10,600 nt of DNA, from positions 1-10,600 of the forward strand of contig JAFQAF010000060.1 of the NCBI GenBank assembly GCA_017400025.1, read 5' to 3'. The notes under the pieces were generated by a model. That model was not told the DNA's origin and did not search any database. It saw only the letters and a program-made list of their open reading frames with translations. Position numbers and translations under genes: made by a program. The stretch is from Oscillospiraceae bacterium (GTDB lineage: Bacteria > Bacillota_A > Clostridia > Oscillospirales > Ruminococcaceae). This document shows, in pieces, positions 1 through 6,290 of the stretch (positions are counted from its first letter, which is position 1; every line of letters starts with the position of its first letter).

Positions 1-1
1 T

Positions 2-706
2 ACAGCTACAGCCTGCGGTGACGGCACACCCCGGGCCAGCCCGGAAAATGACTACAGAATAGGTATGGCCAGCTATACCCACACAAACGACACCTACGGA
101 TACACCGAAGGCAAAAACGGCCAGAGTGCAGTATCCACCACTTATGTGGCCGCTGTTTTTGACAAAGCCGGCAAAATAGTGAAGGTAAAAATAGACGAGG
201 TGGAAAGCAAGACAGCCTTTGATGCAGGCGGCCAGCTGGCAGGCTATACAGGCGGCGAAATCATCAGTAAAAAGGAACTTGGCGATGATTACGGTATGAA
301 AGCCGCCAGCGGCATAGGCAAAGAATGGTACCAGCAGGTGGAAACACTGGAAAAATGGCTGGAAGGCAAGGATGTAAAGATGCTTTCCTCTACAGCCGCC
401 AACGGGATGAAAGCCATAGCAGGGGCTGCATCCGGCGCAAACTCAATGCCCCGGGGTGATGACATACCCCGCAACAGTGACGGCAATGTAAGCGGCAATG
501 TGCCTGACACCACAATGTCTGACGGCACAGCCGGCGGTGATATTATGGACGGCGTCAACAGTGCCATAAACGATATGACAGACGGCGTTGAAAACGGCAC
601 AGGCACAACAGCAGGCTGGATGGATGAAGACCTGCGTGCAGGGGTTACAATTGACACAACCTATATGATAAAGGCCATTGAAAAAGCATACCGAAATGCA
701 AAATAA
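2..706 (+). CDS. FMN-binding-like lipoprotein, 5' end cut by window
   Basis: The reading frame is open back to the window edge, so the ATG at 65 is probably internal and the true start lies upstream. The visible N-terminus includes T-A-T-A-C-G-D-G, which resembles the end of a lipoprotein signal peptide (cleavage before Cys), although the -3 residue is Ala rather than Leu. The next ~110 residues match the small FMN_bind-like extracytoplasmic lipoproteins of Clostridia, with a YVAAVFDKAGKIVKVKID strand pair, a K-x-E-L-G-x-x-Y-G-M segment and SGIGKEW. A Gly/Asp/Asn/Ser-rich low-complexity stretch of ~60 residues follows, and then D-E-D-L-R-A-G-V-T-I-D-T-T, which sits where related proteins have a repeat ending or flavinylation-like motif (normally S/T-G-A-T). 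The expected location is the outer face of the membrane. Flavin binding is uncertain because the motif is degenerate. The gene ends in TAA and is followed by a hairpin at 722-749. Confidence 0.7.
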   Translation, partial: TATACGDGTPRASPENDYRIGMASYTHTNDTYGYTEGKNGQSAVSTTYVAAVFDKAGKIVKVKIDEVESKTAFDAGGQLAGYTGGEIISKKELGDDYGMKAASGIGKEWYQQVETLEKWLEGKDVKMLSSTAANGMKAIAGAASGANSMPRGDDIPRNSDGNVSGNVPDTTMSDGTAGGDIMDGVNSAINDMTDGVENGTGTTAGWMDEDLRAGVTIDTTYMIKAIEKAYRNAK

Positions 707-716
707 AATGTGACAC

Positions 717-749
717 AAAAACAGCACCGCAGTATAAACTGCGGTGCTG
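717..749. terminator. Shared terminator between convergent genes
   Basis: A perfect 12-bp stem (722-733 with 738-749) closes a 4-base ATAA loop. On the minus strand it is followed by five T (717-721), making a good intrinsic terminator for the amidohydrolase gene. On the plus strand the tail CTCTGTCTATAA is poor in T, so termination of the lipoprotein gene is less certain. Confidence 0.8.
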
Positions 750-781
750 CTCTGTCTATAAACATTTCAGGGGGAATGTTT

Positions 782-2389
782 TTATCTTTCAAAAATTGTT
801 CTGCCTGCCAGAACTGTTCTTACACACTGTACATCCTTGATTTCGTCAGATGGGATTGTGAAGATATCTCTGTCCAGAACTGCAAAGTCTGCCATAAAGC
901 CAGGCATCAGGCGGCCTTTTCTGTCTTCCGCGAATTCAACGTATGCAGAACCCAGTGTGTACTGGTCAATAGCATCGTAAATATCAACGCACTGGTCTTC
1001 ACGGTATGTGCGTGCGCCGTCCAGGCGTTTTCTTGTAACTGCACAGTACAGGTTTTCAAACGGCTGCAGGTTTTCTACAGGTGAGTCTGTGCCGTAGGAT
1101 GTGTGGATACCCATGCGGTACATATCGCCGAATGCATAGGATGTGGAAGCCATTTCTTCACCGCAGCGTTCTGCTACTACGTTCATATCGTAGTGGATAA
1201 AGATAGGCTGTACCTGTGCCAGAACATCTTTTTCCAGGAATCTGTTTACCAGTTCATTGTCTGTAATCTGGCAGTGAATAACTGCGTGACGGTTTTTGTT
1301 ATTGTTGCCTTCGATAACTTTGTCATAAGCATTCAGCACCATTTCGATAGCGCCGTCACTGATAGCATGAACTGCTACCTGGCAGTTGTTGTCATCTGCC
1401 AGTTTAACCATAGCTTCAAAGTTTTCCACTGTCATTGTAGGAACACCGCAGGTTGTAGGGTCATCAGCGTATGGTGTTCTCATAAGAGCTGTACGTGCAC
1501 CAAGGGAGCCGTCAACAAACATTTTCAGCGGACCGTATCTGAACATATCATTGCCGGAACCTGTAACATGGCCTGCATCCAGGAATTCCTGATAGGAATC
1601 AACTGTGTTGAATGCACACTGGTTGTATGTTCTTACAGCGTTTGGATTGTTTGCATATGTAAGTGCAAATGCATCATTGATTGTGCGCCATGCATCGCGG
1701 CTGATATCGTTTGTCTGCAGTGTTGTGATACCAAGGCTTGCAGCGTATGCCATAGCAATGTTCAGTTTTTCAGACATGCTTTCTGCTGTTTCTGCAGGAA
1801 TGATTGCCTGGATAACTCTCTGTGCGTTTTCAGAGAACTGGCCGTTTGGTTCGCCGTCTTCAAAGTGGTAGATTTCACCGCCAGGGATTGGCTGTGTATC
1901 TCTTGTGATACCTGCAACTTCCAGAGCTTTGGAGTTACATACCAGCATATGACCGCAGGCACGTGTGTAAACTACTGGGAATTCTGTTGTGATTTTGTCC
2001 AGGTCATATCTTGTAGGCAGTCTTTCTTCGTCTGTGAAATAGTCCTGGTTCCAGCCGCGGCCTACCAGAACGTCGCCGGCTTTCAGTGGGTGTTCAGCCA
2101 TAAAGTCACGGCCTTTTGAAATGATTTCTGCCATAGCTGTGGAGCCGTGAAGAATTACACATGCCAGTGCTGTACCTGTATTGAGGATATGGTTGTGGGA
2201 ATCGTTGAAGCCAGGAACTACTGTTCTGCCTTCAAGGTCAATCATTTCTCTTTCGCATTTTGGGCACAGGCCGTCTGTTACTTCTTCCAGTGTGCCTATT
2301 TTCTGTACAAGACCATCGGAAACCAGCATAGCTTCCACAAATCTGTCTCTTTCAACGTAGATTTTGCCATTGTAATAAATTGAGTTCAT
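782..2389 (-). CDS. Metal-dependent amidohydrolase, YtcJ-like (Amidohydrolase_3)
   Basis: A 535-residue protein of the usual length for YtcJ-type amidohydrolases (COG1574), which hydrolyse amide-type bonds in a TIM barrel with a metal centre. Visible ligands are the H-N-H pair after PGFNDS (His65, His67), Lys289 in LKMFVDGS, His341 in AVHAISDGA, His372 in VIHCQ and Asp435 in YGTDSP, so the metal site looks intact. The C-terminus returns to the small beta domain (GFMADFAVLDRD). There is no signal peptide, so it should be cytoplasmic. ATG at 2389 is preceded by GGAGG (2398-2402) at 8-base spacing. The leader carries a lysine-class riboswitch with terminator and antiterminator, so the gene is likely made when lysine is scarce. 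Arg codons appear to be only AGA, CGT and CGC, suggesting strong expression. An unusual C-P-K-C pair (Cys42, Cys45) lies in the N-terminal beta region. The substrate is unknown; an N-acyl-lysine or another lysine-linked amide is only a guess. Confidence 0.9.
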   Translation of the reverse strand: MNSIYYNGKIYVERDRFVEAMLVSDGLVQKIGTLEEVTDGLCPKCEREMIDLEGRTVVPGFNDSHNHILNTGTALACVILHGSTAMAEIISKGRDFMAEHPLKAGDVLVGRGWNQDYFTDEERLPTRYDLDKITTEFPVVYTRACGHMLVCNSKALEVAGITRDTQPIPGGEIYHFEDGEPNGQFSENAQRVIQAIIPAETAESMSEKLNIAMAYAASLGITTLQTNDISRDAWRTINDAFALTYANNPNAVRTYNQCAFNTVDSYQEFLDAGHVTGSGNDMFRYGPLKMFVDGSLGARTALMRTPYADDPTTCGVPTMTVENFEAMVKLADDNNCQVAVHAISDGAIEMVLNAYDKVIEGNNNKNRHAVIHCQITDNELVNRFLEKDVLAQVQPIFIHYDMNVVAERCGEEMASTSYAFGDMYRMGIHTSYGTDSPVENLQPFENLYCAVTRKRLDGARTYREDQCVDIYDAIDQYTLGSAYVEFAEDRKGRLMPGFMADFAVLDRDIFTIPSDEIKDVQCVRTVLAGRTIFER

Positions 2390-2438
2390 AAGTTTTTCCT
2401 CCGCATAAATGTGTGTTTTGTTTTCAGCGCAGAATTTT

Positions 2439-2475
2439 TCAAAAAAGAAAAGGTTCTGCAGCTATGCAGAACCTT
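2439..2475 (-). terminator. Riboswitch expression-platform terminator
   Basis: Reading the minus strand, an 11-bp perfect stem with arms AAGGTTCTGCA and TGCAGAACCTT closes a TAGC loop and runs into TTCTTTTTTG. It lies between the aptamer and the ribosome site of the amidohydrolase gene, as expected for transcription attenuation. Confidence 0.9.
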
Positions 2476-2503
2476 GGAATTTCGATTAAGGTATCTGATA
2501 GCT
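2460..2503 (-). promoter_or_regulatory. Antiterminator, mutually exclusive with P1 and terminator
   Basis: On the minus strand AGCTAT, which includes most of the P1 3' strand, pairs perfectly with ATAGCT in the terminator loop and stem. The pairing continues as CAGA/TCTG and ACCTT/AAGGT with one single-base bulge on each side, giving 15 bp around a 12-base loop. Forming it destroys both P1 and the terminator. The predicted logic is: ligand bound, P1 forms, the terminator folds and expression is off; no ligand, the antiterminator folds and expression is on. The pairing is seen in the sequence; the direction of control is inferred from known lysC-type riboswitches. Confidence 0.75.
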
Positions 2504-2650
2504 CCTCTGTTTTTCAACAGGAGTGCACATGGTATTAGCCATTGCACCAATATACACAGATGCCTCTGTGGATATTTCGGCGGTTTTGCCTTTCGGCCGC
2601 TTCACAGGGTGCCCCCTCTGCGGTGTACTTATCATTGCCGCGCCTCTATC
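2497..2650 (-). ncRNA. Lysine-class riboswitch aptamer (L box)
   Basis: On the minus strand the element opens with GATAGAGGCGCGG and closes with GGAGCTATC, the hallmark P1 ends of the lysine riboswitch. Between them are, in order: ATGATAAGTA (loop-E-like), a CCGC/GCGG helix enclosing AGGG-GGCA-CCCT and GTGAA, the turn CGAAAGGCAAAA, the conserved CCGCCGAA, a P3 hairpin (AATATCCACAG with CTGTGTATATT), a P4 hairpin (TGCA, ATGG with CCAT, TGCA) leading to ACT, and a P5 stem capped by GAAA. The element is 154 bases, slightly short for the class. I could not find clear L2-L3 kissing complementarity (loops GGCA and AGGCAT), and the usual ACTGTC after P4 reads ACTCCTGT. Family assignment is strong; exact ligand specificity is less certain. 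It controls the amidohydrolase gene downstream. Confidence 0.87.
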
Positions 2651-2676
2651 TGTATCATCTTTTGGATGATACTTCA

Positions 2677-2705
2677 CTTATATCATTTTACAGCCATAAT
2701 GTCAA
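2677..2705 (-). promoter_or_regulatory. Sigma-A promoter of riboswitch-amidohydrolase unit
   Basis: A perfect -35 TTGACA (2700-2705), a 17-base spacer and -10 TATAAG (2677-2682) with an upstream TG. Transcription should begin near 2670, about 20 bases before the riboswitch P1 helix. A small hairpin (GTATCATC/GATGATAC) lies in those first bases. Confidence 0.9.
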
Positions 2706-2770
2706 TAGTCTTTTTAACAAAATATGTAAATTTGTTATTTTTTTATCAATTTTGCGCTGTTATTACATTC

Positions 2771-4288
2771 TTATTCTTTTCTTATGCCAAAATCCATAAT
2801 TTCCCAGCCGGAAGCTGTTTTGTCTGCTGTCATAGCTCCACTGTAGGTTGCATATGTGTCTGCCAGTTCATCGTGGCCGAAGAATCTGAAGCTGATATAG
2901 TAATCATCTGTATTGTCCAGTTCGCCGTAATTATCCAGGTCGCTTACATCAAAATTAATCAGCTGTGTGCCGGCGGTCATTTTTTCCGGCAGTGTGATTT
3001 CTGTTTCCGAAAGCTGTGCCAGTTTCTGCGGCGGTGTCTCTGTGATAAAATCCGTCACATATTTTTTAAGGGACTCATAATCTTCTGTGGAAATATATGT
3101 GTGGTGCTTTTCAAACAGGTCGCGTACTGACTGCGGATTCTTCACCTCGTACACAGCATCTCCTTTGTGACAGACGCCGTGTTCCACCTTGTGAGGGCAG
3201 ACTGCCACATACCGGCAATCCTGCACAAATACCAGGCGCAGATGGCTGCCCAGTTCATAGTTGTGGGATTTTTCAAAAAGCCTTATCACATTGTGCCGGC
3301 CTGTTTCATATCCCTGCATATCAATATCCGCTTTTTCACCAAGCTGCAGGTGCTGCAATGTGTACATTATATCTGTGCAGAATTCTATACTGCTGGAGCA
3401 GTTTTCCCCATTGCTGCCCCCCAGGGCGTAATAAAATTCATTGTGATAAGGGTAATCCAGCTTGTCAATCCACAGTGAATAATCCACACCGCCTATTTCG
3501 GCCGGTGGGTAATACGGGGTAAACACAATGTCCGGATTTGTCATTTCCACTATATCAGTGTAGGTTATTTCCCACAGCTGCGGGTCTATGTAAAACCACA
3601 GGGCATAGTTGTACTGTGCGCCTGCGCCGTCCTCGTATCTGGCAAAAAGTGACACACAGATATTTTTTCCGTCGCCGTATGCATGCACATCAGCAATATC
3701 CGCAAGGGCCAGTCCCTCCGGTATTTCCACCGGCTGTGCATTTGGATTTTCCTTTTCCATTGATGCTATTTTCTTTATATCCCAGTTGAAAACAGCTTTT
3801 TCCACCATATCTATGGCAGGCACCCGGCTTTCACGGCTGATATAGCGTTCTGTGCTTTCCAGCATCTGTATAAGCTGTGGGTTTTCGTTTACAGAAAAGA
3901 ACTGTATATCCCCCACGTCCCTTGTCCACACTGCGGCGTAGTTCAGGTCATTCATAAACCGGATAGTCAGCCAGCTGTCATCTGCATTATTGTGCATGCT
4001 GAAGACAGCCTGTGACTGGTACGCCGCAGAAAAACTATAGTGTATAGTTTCTGTTTTCCACATTTCCAGTGTTTTCATAACTTCCAGCCACCGGGCAGGG
4101 TCAATGTATTCATCCCCCATACTGCCCATACTGAACCGGGCCTCCACAGTGTTTTCCGCCACTGCTTTTTCCCAGTATTCAATATCCGGCTGCCATTTTC
4201 CCTTTTCTGCAGGCTTTTCCTGCCGGCAGGCTGTAAACAGCGAAGAAACCAGTACAGCAGAAAGCAGAAGCGATAATAATTTTTTCAT
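2771..4288 (-). CDS. Large secreted lipoprotein of unknown function
   Basis: I chose the ATG at 4288 (505 residues) rather than the one at 4306 because AGAGGT (4295-4300) sits six bases before it and the protein then starts MKKLLSLLLS, a clean signal peptide. A hydrophobic core runs to residue 19, then F-T-A-C, so lipidation is expected on Cys21 (Phe at -3 is unusual). The mature protein begins with a short charged linker (RQEKPAEKGK) and is mixed acidic/aromatic, with many Tyr and Trp and no further membrane segment. I recognise no domain. A Cys cluster (C-x5-C-x8-C, in DCRYVAVC and HGVC) could form disulfides or bind metal. It is flanked by the CCA-gene terminator upstream and the riboswitch promoter region downstream, so it appears to be monocistronic. 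I see no strong promoter in the short AT-rich leader and no convincing terminator. It should be attached to the outer face of the membrane; the role is not known. Confidence 0.8.
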   Translation of the reverse strand: MKKLLSLLLSAVLVSSLFTACRQEKPAEKGKWQPDIEYWEKAVAENTVEARFSMGSMGDEYIDPARWLEVMKTLEMWKTETIHYSFSAAYQSQAVFSMHNNADDSWLTIRFMNDLNYAAVWTRDVGDIQFFSVNENPQLIQMLESTERYISRESRVPAIDMVEKAVFNWDIKKIASMEKENPNAQPVEIPEGLALADIADVHAYGDGKNICVSLFARYEDGAGAQYNYALWFYIDPQLWEITYTDIVEMTNPDIVFTPYYPPAEIGGVDYSLWIDKLDYPYHNEFYYALGGSNGENCSSSIEFCTDIMYTLQHLQLGEKADIDMQGYETGRHNVIRLFEKSHNYELGSHLRLVFVQDCRYVAVCPHKVEHGVCHKGDAVYEVKNPQSVRDLFEKHHTYISTEDYESLKKYVTDFITETPPQKLAQLSETEITLPEKMTAGTQLINFDVSDLDNYGELDNTDDYYISFRFFGHDELADTYATYSGAMTADKTASGWEIMDFGIRKE

Positions 4289-4294
4289 AACAGC

Positions 4295-4300
4295 ACCTCT
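4295..4300 (-). promoter_or_regulatory. Ribosome binding site deciding the lipoprotein start
   Basis: AGAGGT on the minus strand, six bases before the ATG at 4288. The alternative ATG at 4306 would place this site inside the coding region. Confidence 0.7.
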
Positions 4301-4360
4301 TTTCATATATCTCTAAATATATCTTATCATAAAATAATGTACCTTGCGTGACACTGACTA

Positions 4361-4406
4361 TAAAAAAATAAACAGAGAATTTGTATATCTTTTACAAATT
4401 CTCTGT
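4361..4406 (-). terminator. Terminator of the CCA-adding enzyme gene
   Basis: A perfect 14-bp stem (4372-4385 with 4393-4406) closes a 7-base loop just after the stop at 4414. On the minus strand it is followed by TTATTTTTTTA. It isolates the CCA gene from the lipoprotein gene. Confidence 0.9.
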
Positions 4407-4413
4407 ATATGTT

Positions 4414-5751
4414 TTATTCACCGGCGGAATACAGTCTGCCCGCCTCTGCCAGCAGTATTTCCTTTTCATTGGGCAGGTCGCCGTTTATCACCATTTCCAG
4501 CAGTGCGTTCAGTATTCTGCCCAGCTGTGAAGACCGCGGCAGGCCTATGGCCATAAGGTCCGTGCCGTTTACAGCCAGCTGTTTCAGTGAAAAACAGCTC
4601 TGTTTTTCAATCTCCCGGGCAATCAGTCTCTCCAGCCGGTCATATTCAGCAGTGCGGTCAAAGTCCCGTATATTCTGGCCCCGGTTGTCTGCCCTTTTCA
4701 GCTGCATAAGCAGCCGCAGTGTGTCCGGCCCGTATCTGTTCAGCCGGCGGCGCACAGCCTTTTCCGTGTGTTCTATATGGGTATCGTGATAGCGAACAAG
4801 GGTGGATACCAGCCGGTATTCCTCGTTGGATACCTTCAGCCTGCGCAGAATGGCCTTTGCAATATCATAGCTGACTTCCCCGTGGCCGTAAAAATGGCCC
4901 ACGCCTTTTTCATCAACAGAAAACACGGCAGGCTTGCCAAAATCGTGCAGCAGAGCAGCCAGTCTCAGCTGCGGATGGGCAGGGGCCGCCTGCACCGCCA
5001 CTGCAGTGTGTTCCAGCACATCATATATATGGTGGTAGTTACGCTGGTCAAAGCCTTTCAGCGGCAGAATTTCCGGCATAAACACACCCAGCACATCAGC
5101 ATAGTCCAGCAGTACCTGTTTTACATTTTTGCCGCAGAGCAGTTTCAGAAGCTCGGTATAGATACGCTCTGCAGAAATATTTTTCAGCAGGTGGGCACAG
5201 TCAAAAACTGCTTTTTTTGTATTTTCTTCTATCTCAAAACCAAGGACCGAAGCAAAGCGGACTGCGCGCAGTATACGCAGGGCATCCTCACGGAAGCGGG
5301 CGGAAGGGTCCCCCACACAACGTATAATTTTATTGCGTATATCCTCTGCACCGCCGTAATAATCCACTATGCCGTAATCCGGGTTATAGCACACAGCGTT
5401 CATTGTGAAGTCCCTGCGGGCGCAGTCTTCCCGGAGACTGGCGGTAAAAGACACGCTGTCCGGATGGCGGCTGTCGGAATATGTACTGTCTGTGCGGTAG
5501 GTGGTGATTTCTGTATGGTGGTGGTCCAGTACCACTGTGACGGTGCCGTGCTTAAGACCGGTTTCTATCACCCTGTACCCGGCAAAAACCTCCATGGTCT
5601 GCTGCGGCAGGGCATTGGTAGTGATATCGGTATCGCCCATGGGCAGCCCCATAATGCCATCGCGTACACTGCCGCCCACCAGCCAGGCTTCATAGCCGGC
5701 AGAGTTGAGCATTTTCAGCACTTTTTGTGCCTGAACAGGTATATTCATCAT
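4414..5751 (-). CDS. cca: CCA tRNA nucleotidyltransferase (class II, with HD domain)
   Basis: A 445-residue enzyme that adds or repairs the 3' CCA of tRNAs in the cytoplasm using CTP and ATP. The nucleotidyltransferase head has G-G-S-V-R-D (residues 26-31) and the metal-binding pair D40-T-D42, then R-R-D-F-T-M-N-A-V (112-120) and the nucleotide-selecting R-E-D-A-L-R (154-159). These identify the class II poly(A) polymerase/CCA fold. The C-terminal half holds an HD domain with YHHIYDVLEHT, L-L-H-D-F-G-K-P (His269/Asp270), GHGE and YHDTH, which may give phosphohydrolase activity. Two ATGs are adjacent (5751 and 5748); GGTGG precedes them at 4 or 7 bases, so the second is equally possible. Poly(A) polymerase is the main alternative, but a CCA enzyme fits better in Firmicutes. 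Confidence 0.93.
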   Translation of the reverse strand: MMNIPVQAQKVLKMLNSAGYEAWLVGGSVRDGIMGLPMGDTDITTNALPQQTMEVFAGYRVIETGLKHGTVTVVLDHHHTEITTYRTDSTYSDSRHPDSVSFTASLREDCARRDFTMNAVCYNPDYGIVDYYGGAEDIRNKIIRCVGDPSARFREDALRILRAVRFASVLGFEIEENTKKAVFDCAHLLKNISAERIYTELLKLLCGKNVKQVLLDYADVLGVFMPEILPLKGFDQRNYHHIYDVLEHTAVAVQAAPAHPQLRLAALLHDFGKPAVFSVDEKGVGHFYGHGEVSYDIAKAILRRLKVSNEEYRLVSTLVRYHDTHIEHTEKAVRRRLNRYGPDTLRLLMQLKRADNRGQNIRDFDRTAEYDRLERLIAREIEKQSCFSLKQLAVNGTDLMAIGLPRSSQLGRILNALLEMVINGDLPNEKEILLAEAGRLYSAGE

Positions 5752-5774
5752 AAAACCACCGCCTTTCTTAAATA

Positions 5775-5788
5775 ATTATAACATTATA
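5775..5788 (-). promoter_or_regulatory. Possible -10 boxes for the cca gene
   Basis: Two TATAAT boxes lie on the minus strand (5775-5780 and 5783-5788), between the rubredoxin terminator and the cca start. Neither has a good -35 at 16-18 bases (nearest TTTTAA or AGTTTT), so this is a weak call. Confidence 0.35.
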
Positions 5789-5830
5789 TGTCGATTTTTA
5801 AAAGAAAAACTCCGGTATATAATATAAAAT

Positions 5831-5861
5831 GCAATAAAAAAGTGAGGCAATGCCTCACTTT
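5831..5861 (-). terminator. Terminator of the rubredoxin gene
   Basis: A 10-bp stem (5839-5848 with 5852-5861) with an AAT loop. On the minus strand it is followed by T-rich sequence (TTTTTATTGC), 12 bases after the rubredoxin stop codon. Confidence 0.85.
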
Positions 5862-5873
5862 CCGTAAGAATTA

Positions 5874-6035
5874 TCAGTCAACAAGTTCAAACTGGTCCTT
5901 GCCTACGCCGCAATCCGGACATTCAAAGTCTTCCGGAAGATCTTCAAACAGTGTGCCTGGTGCAATACCCAGAGCATCGTCGCCTGCTTCTTCATCATAG
6001 ATCCAGCCACAAATTACACAACCGTATTTTGCCAT
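5874..6035 (-). CDS. Rubredoxin
   Basis: A 53-residue protein, the standard size for a single-domain rubredoxin. It has both iron-binding knuckles: C6-V-I-C9-G with W11-x-Y13-D after it, and C39-P-D-C42-G. It begins MAKYGC and contains the usual [12 protein letters not shown] stretch, where Phe replaces the more frequent Trp. It should bind one iron with four cysteines and carry single electrons in the cytoplasm, usually to reduce oxygen- or peroxide-detoxifying enzymes in anaerobes; no partner gene is visible here. ATG at 6035 is preceded by AAAAGGAG (6043-6050) at 7 bases. It has its own promoter and terminator and so appears monocistronic. Confidence 0.95.
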   Translation of the reverse strand: MAKYGCVICGWIYDEEAGDDALGIAPGTLFEDLPEDFECPDCGVGKDQFELVD

Positions 6036-6089
6036 AATAGTTCTCCTTTTCGATAATAAATATCTTCGCTGTGTATAGCTACTAACTGC

Positions 6090-6118
6090 ATTGTAGTACT
6101 GGGTATTGTTTTTGTCAA
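6090..6118 (-). promoter_or_regulatory. Promoter of the rubredoxin gene
   Basis: -35 TTGACA (6113-6118), a 17-base spacer and -10 TACAAT (6090-6095) on the minus strand. The start is expected near 6083, giving a leader of about 48 bases. Confidence 0.88.
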
Positions 6119-6123
6119 TAGTT

Positions 6124-6162
6124 TTTCACAGGCAGATTTTGTCTGTTTTGCGATTTGTGAAA
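6124..6162. repeat. Inverted repeat TTTCACA / TGTGAAA in divergent region
   Basis: Two 7-base arms (6124-6130 and 6156-6162) face each other across 25 bases, between the rubredoxin promoter and the DUF1846 promoter. The arm centres are 32 bp apart, about three helical turns. This could be a pair of regulator half-sites or chance in AT-rich DNA. The rest of the divergent region shows no gene. Confidence 0.25.
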
Positions 6163-6212
6163 GTTTGACAAATTACAGCTTTTGATTTTTTTATTGTGTG
6201 CTAAAAAACCGA

Positions 6213-6241
6213 TTGTTTTACCCCCGGCATAATGGTATAAT
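6213..6241 (+). promoter_or_regulatory. Promoter of the DUF1846 gene
   Basis: -10 TATAAT (6236-6241) is perfect; -35 TTGTTT (6213-6218) matches half of the consensus at a 17-base spacing. The start is expected near 6248, about 43 bases before the ATG. Confidence 0.75.
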
Positions 6242-6290
6242 AATTAAGTATTTGATTTTGATTTCTTACACATTTATATAGAGGTGGATT

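Noticed and set aside
65..67. ATG at 65 as the start of the FMN-binding-like gene
   Set aside because: The frame stays open to the window edge and the residues just before it (T-A-C-G-D-G) look like a lipoprotein cleavage site, so the gene starts upstream.
1103..2119. 338-residue Cys-rich open frame on the plus strand
   Set aside because: It lies wholly antisense to the amidohydrolase gene, whose protein has clear family motifs. The composition is that of a shadow frame and there is no ribosome site.
2714..2741. AT-only hairpin TAACAAA/TTTGTTA followed by a T run on the plus strand
   Set aside because: It resembles a plus-strand terminator, but no plus-strand gene leads into it and the AT stem is weak. 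It is likely chance in an AT-rich spacer.
2411..3130. 239-residue open frame on the plus strand
   Set aside because: It runs through the riboswitch leader and the end of the lipoprotein gene on the other strand; the structured leader explains the region.
4768..5775. 335-residue open frame on the plus strand
   Set aside because: Antisense to cca, which carries all the class II nucleotidyltransferase motifs; no recognisable protein features.
5788..6000. 70-residue open frame on the plus strand
   Set aside because: It overlaps the rubredoxin gene and its terminator on the opposite strand; the rubredoxin is unambiguous.
6156..6162. TTGTGAAA as a Rex redox-repressor site
   Set aside because: Rex sites need TTGTG and CACAA arms close together; the matching arm here is 25 bases away and in the wrong arrangement.
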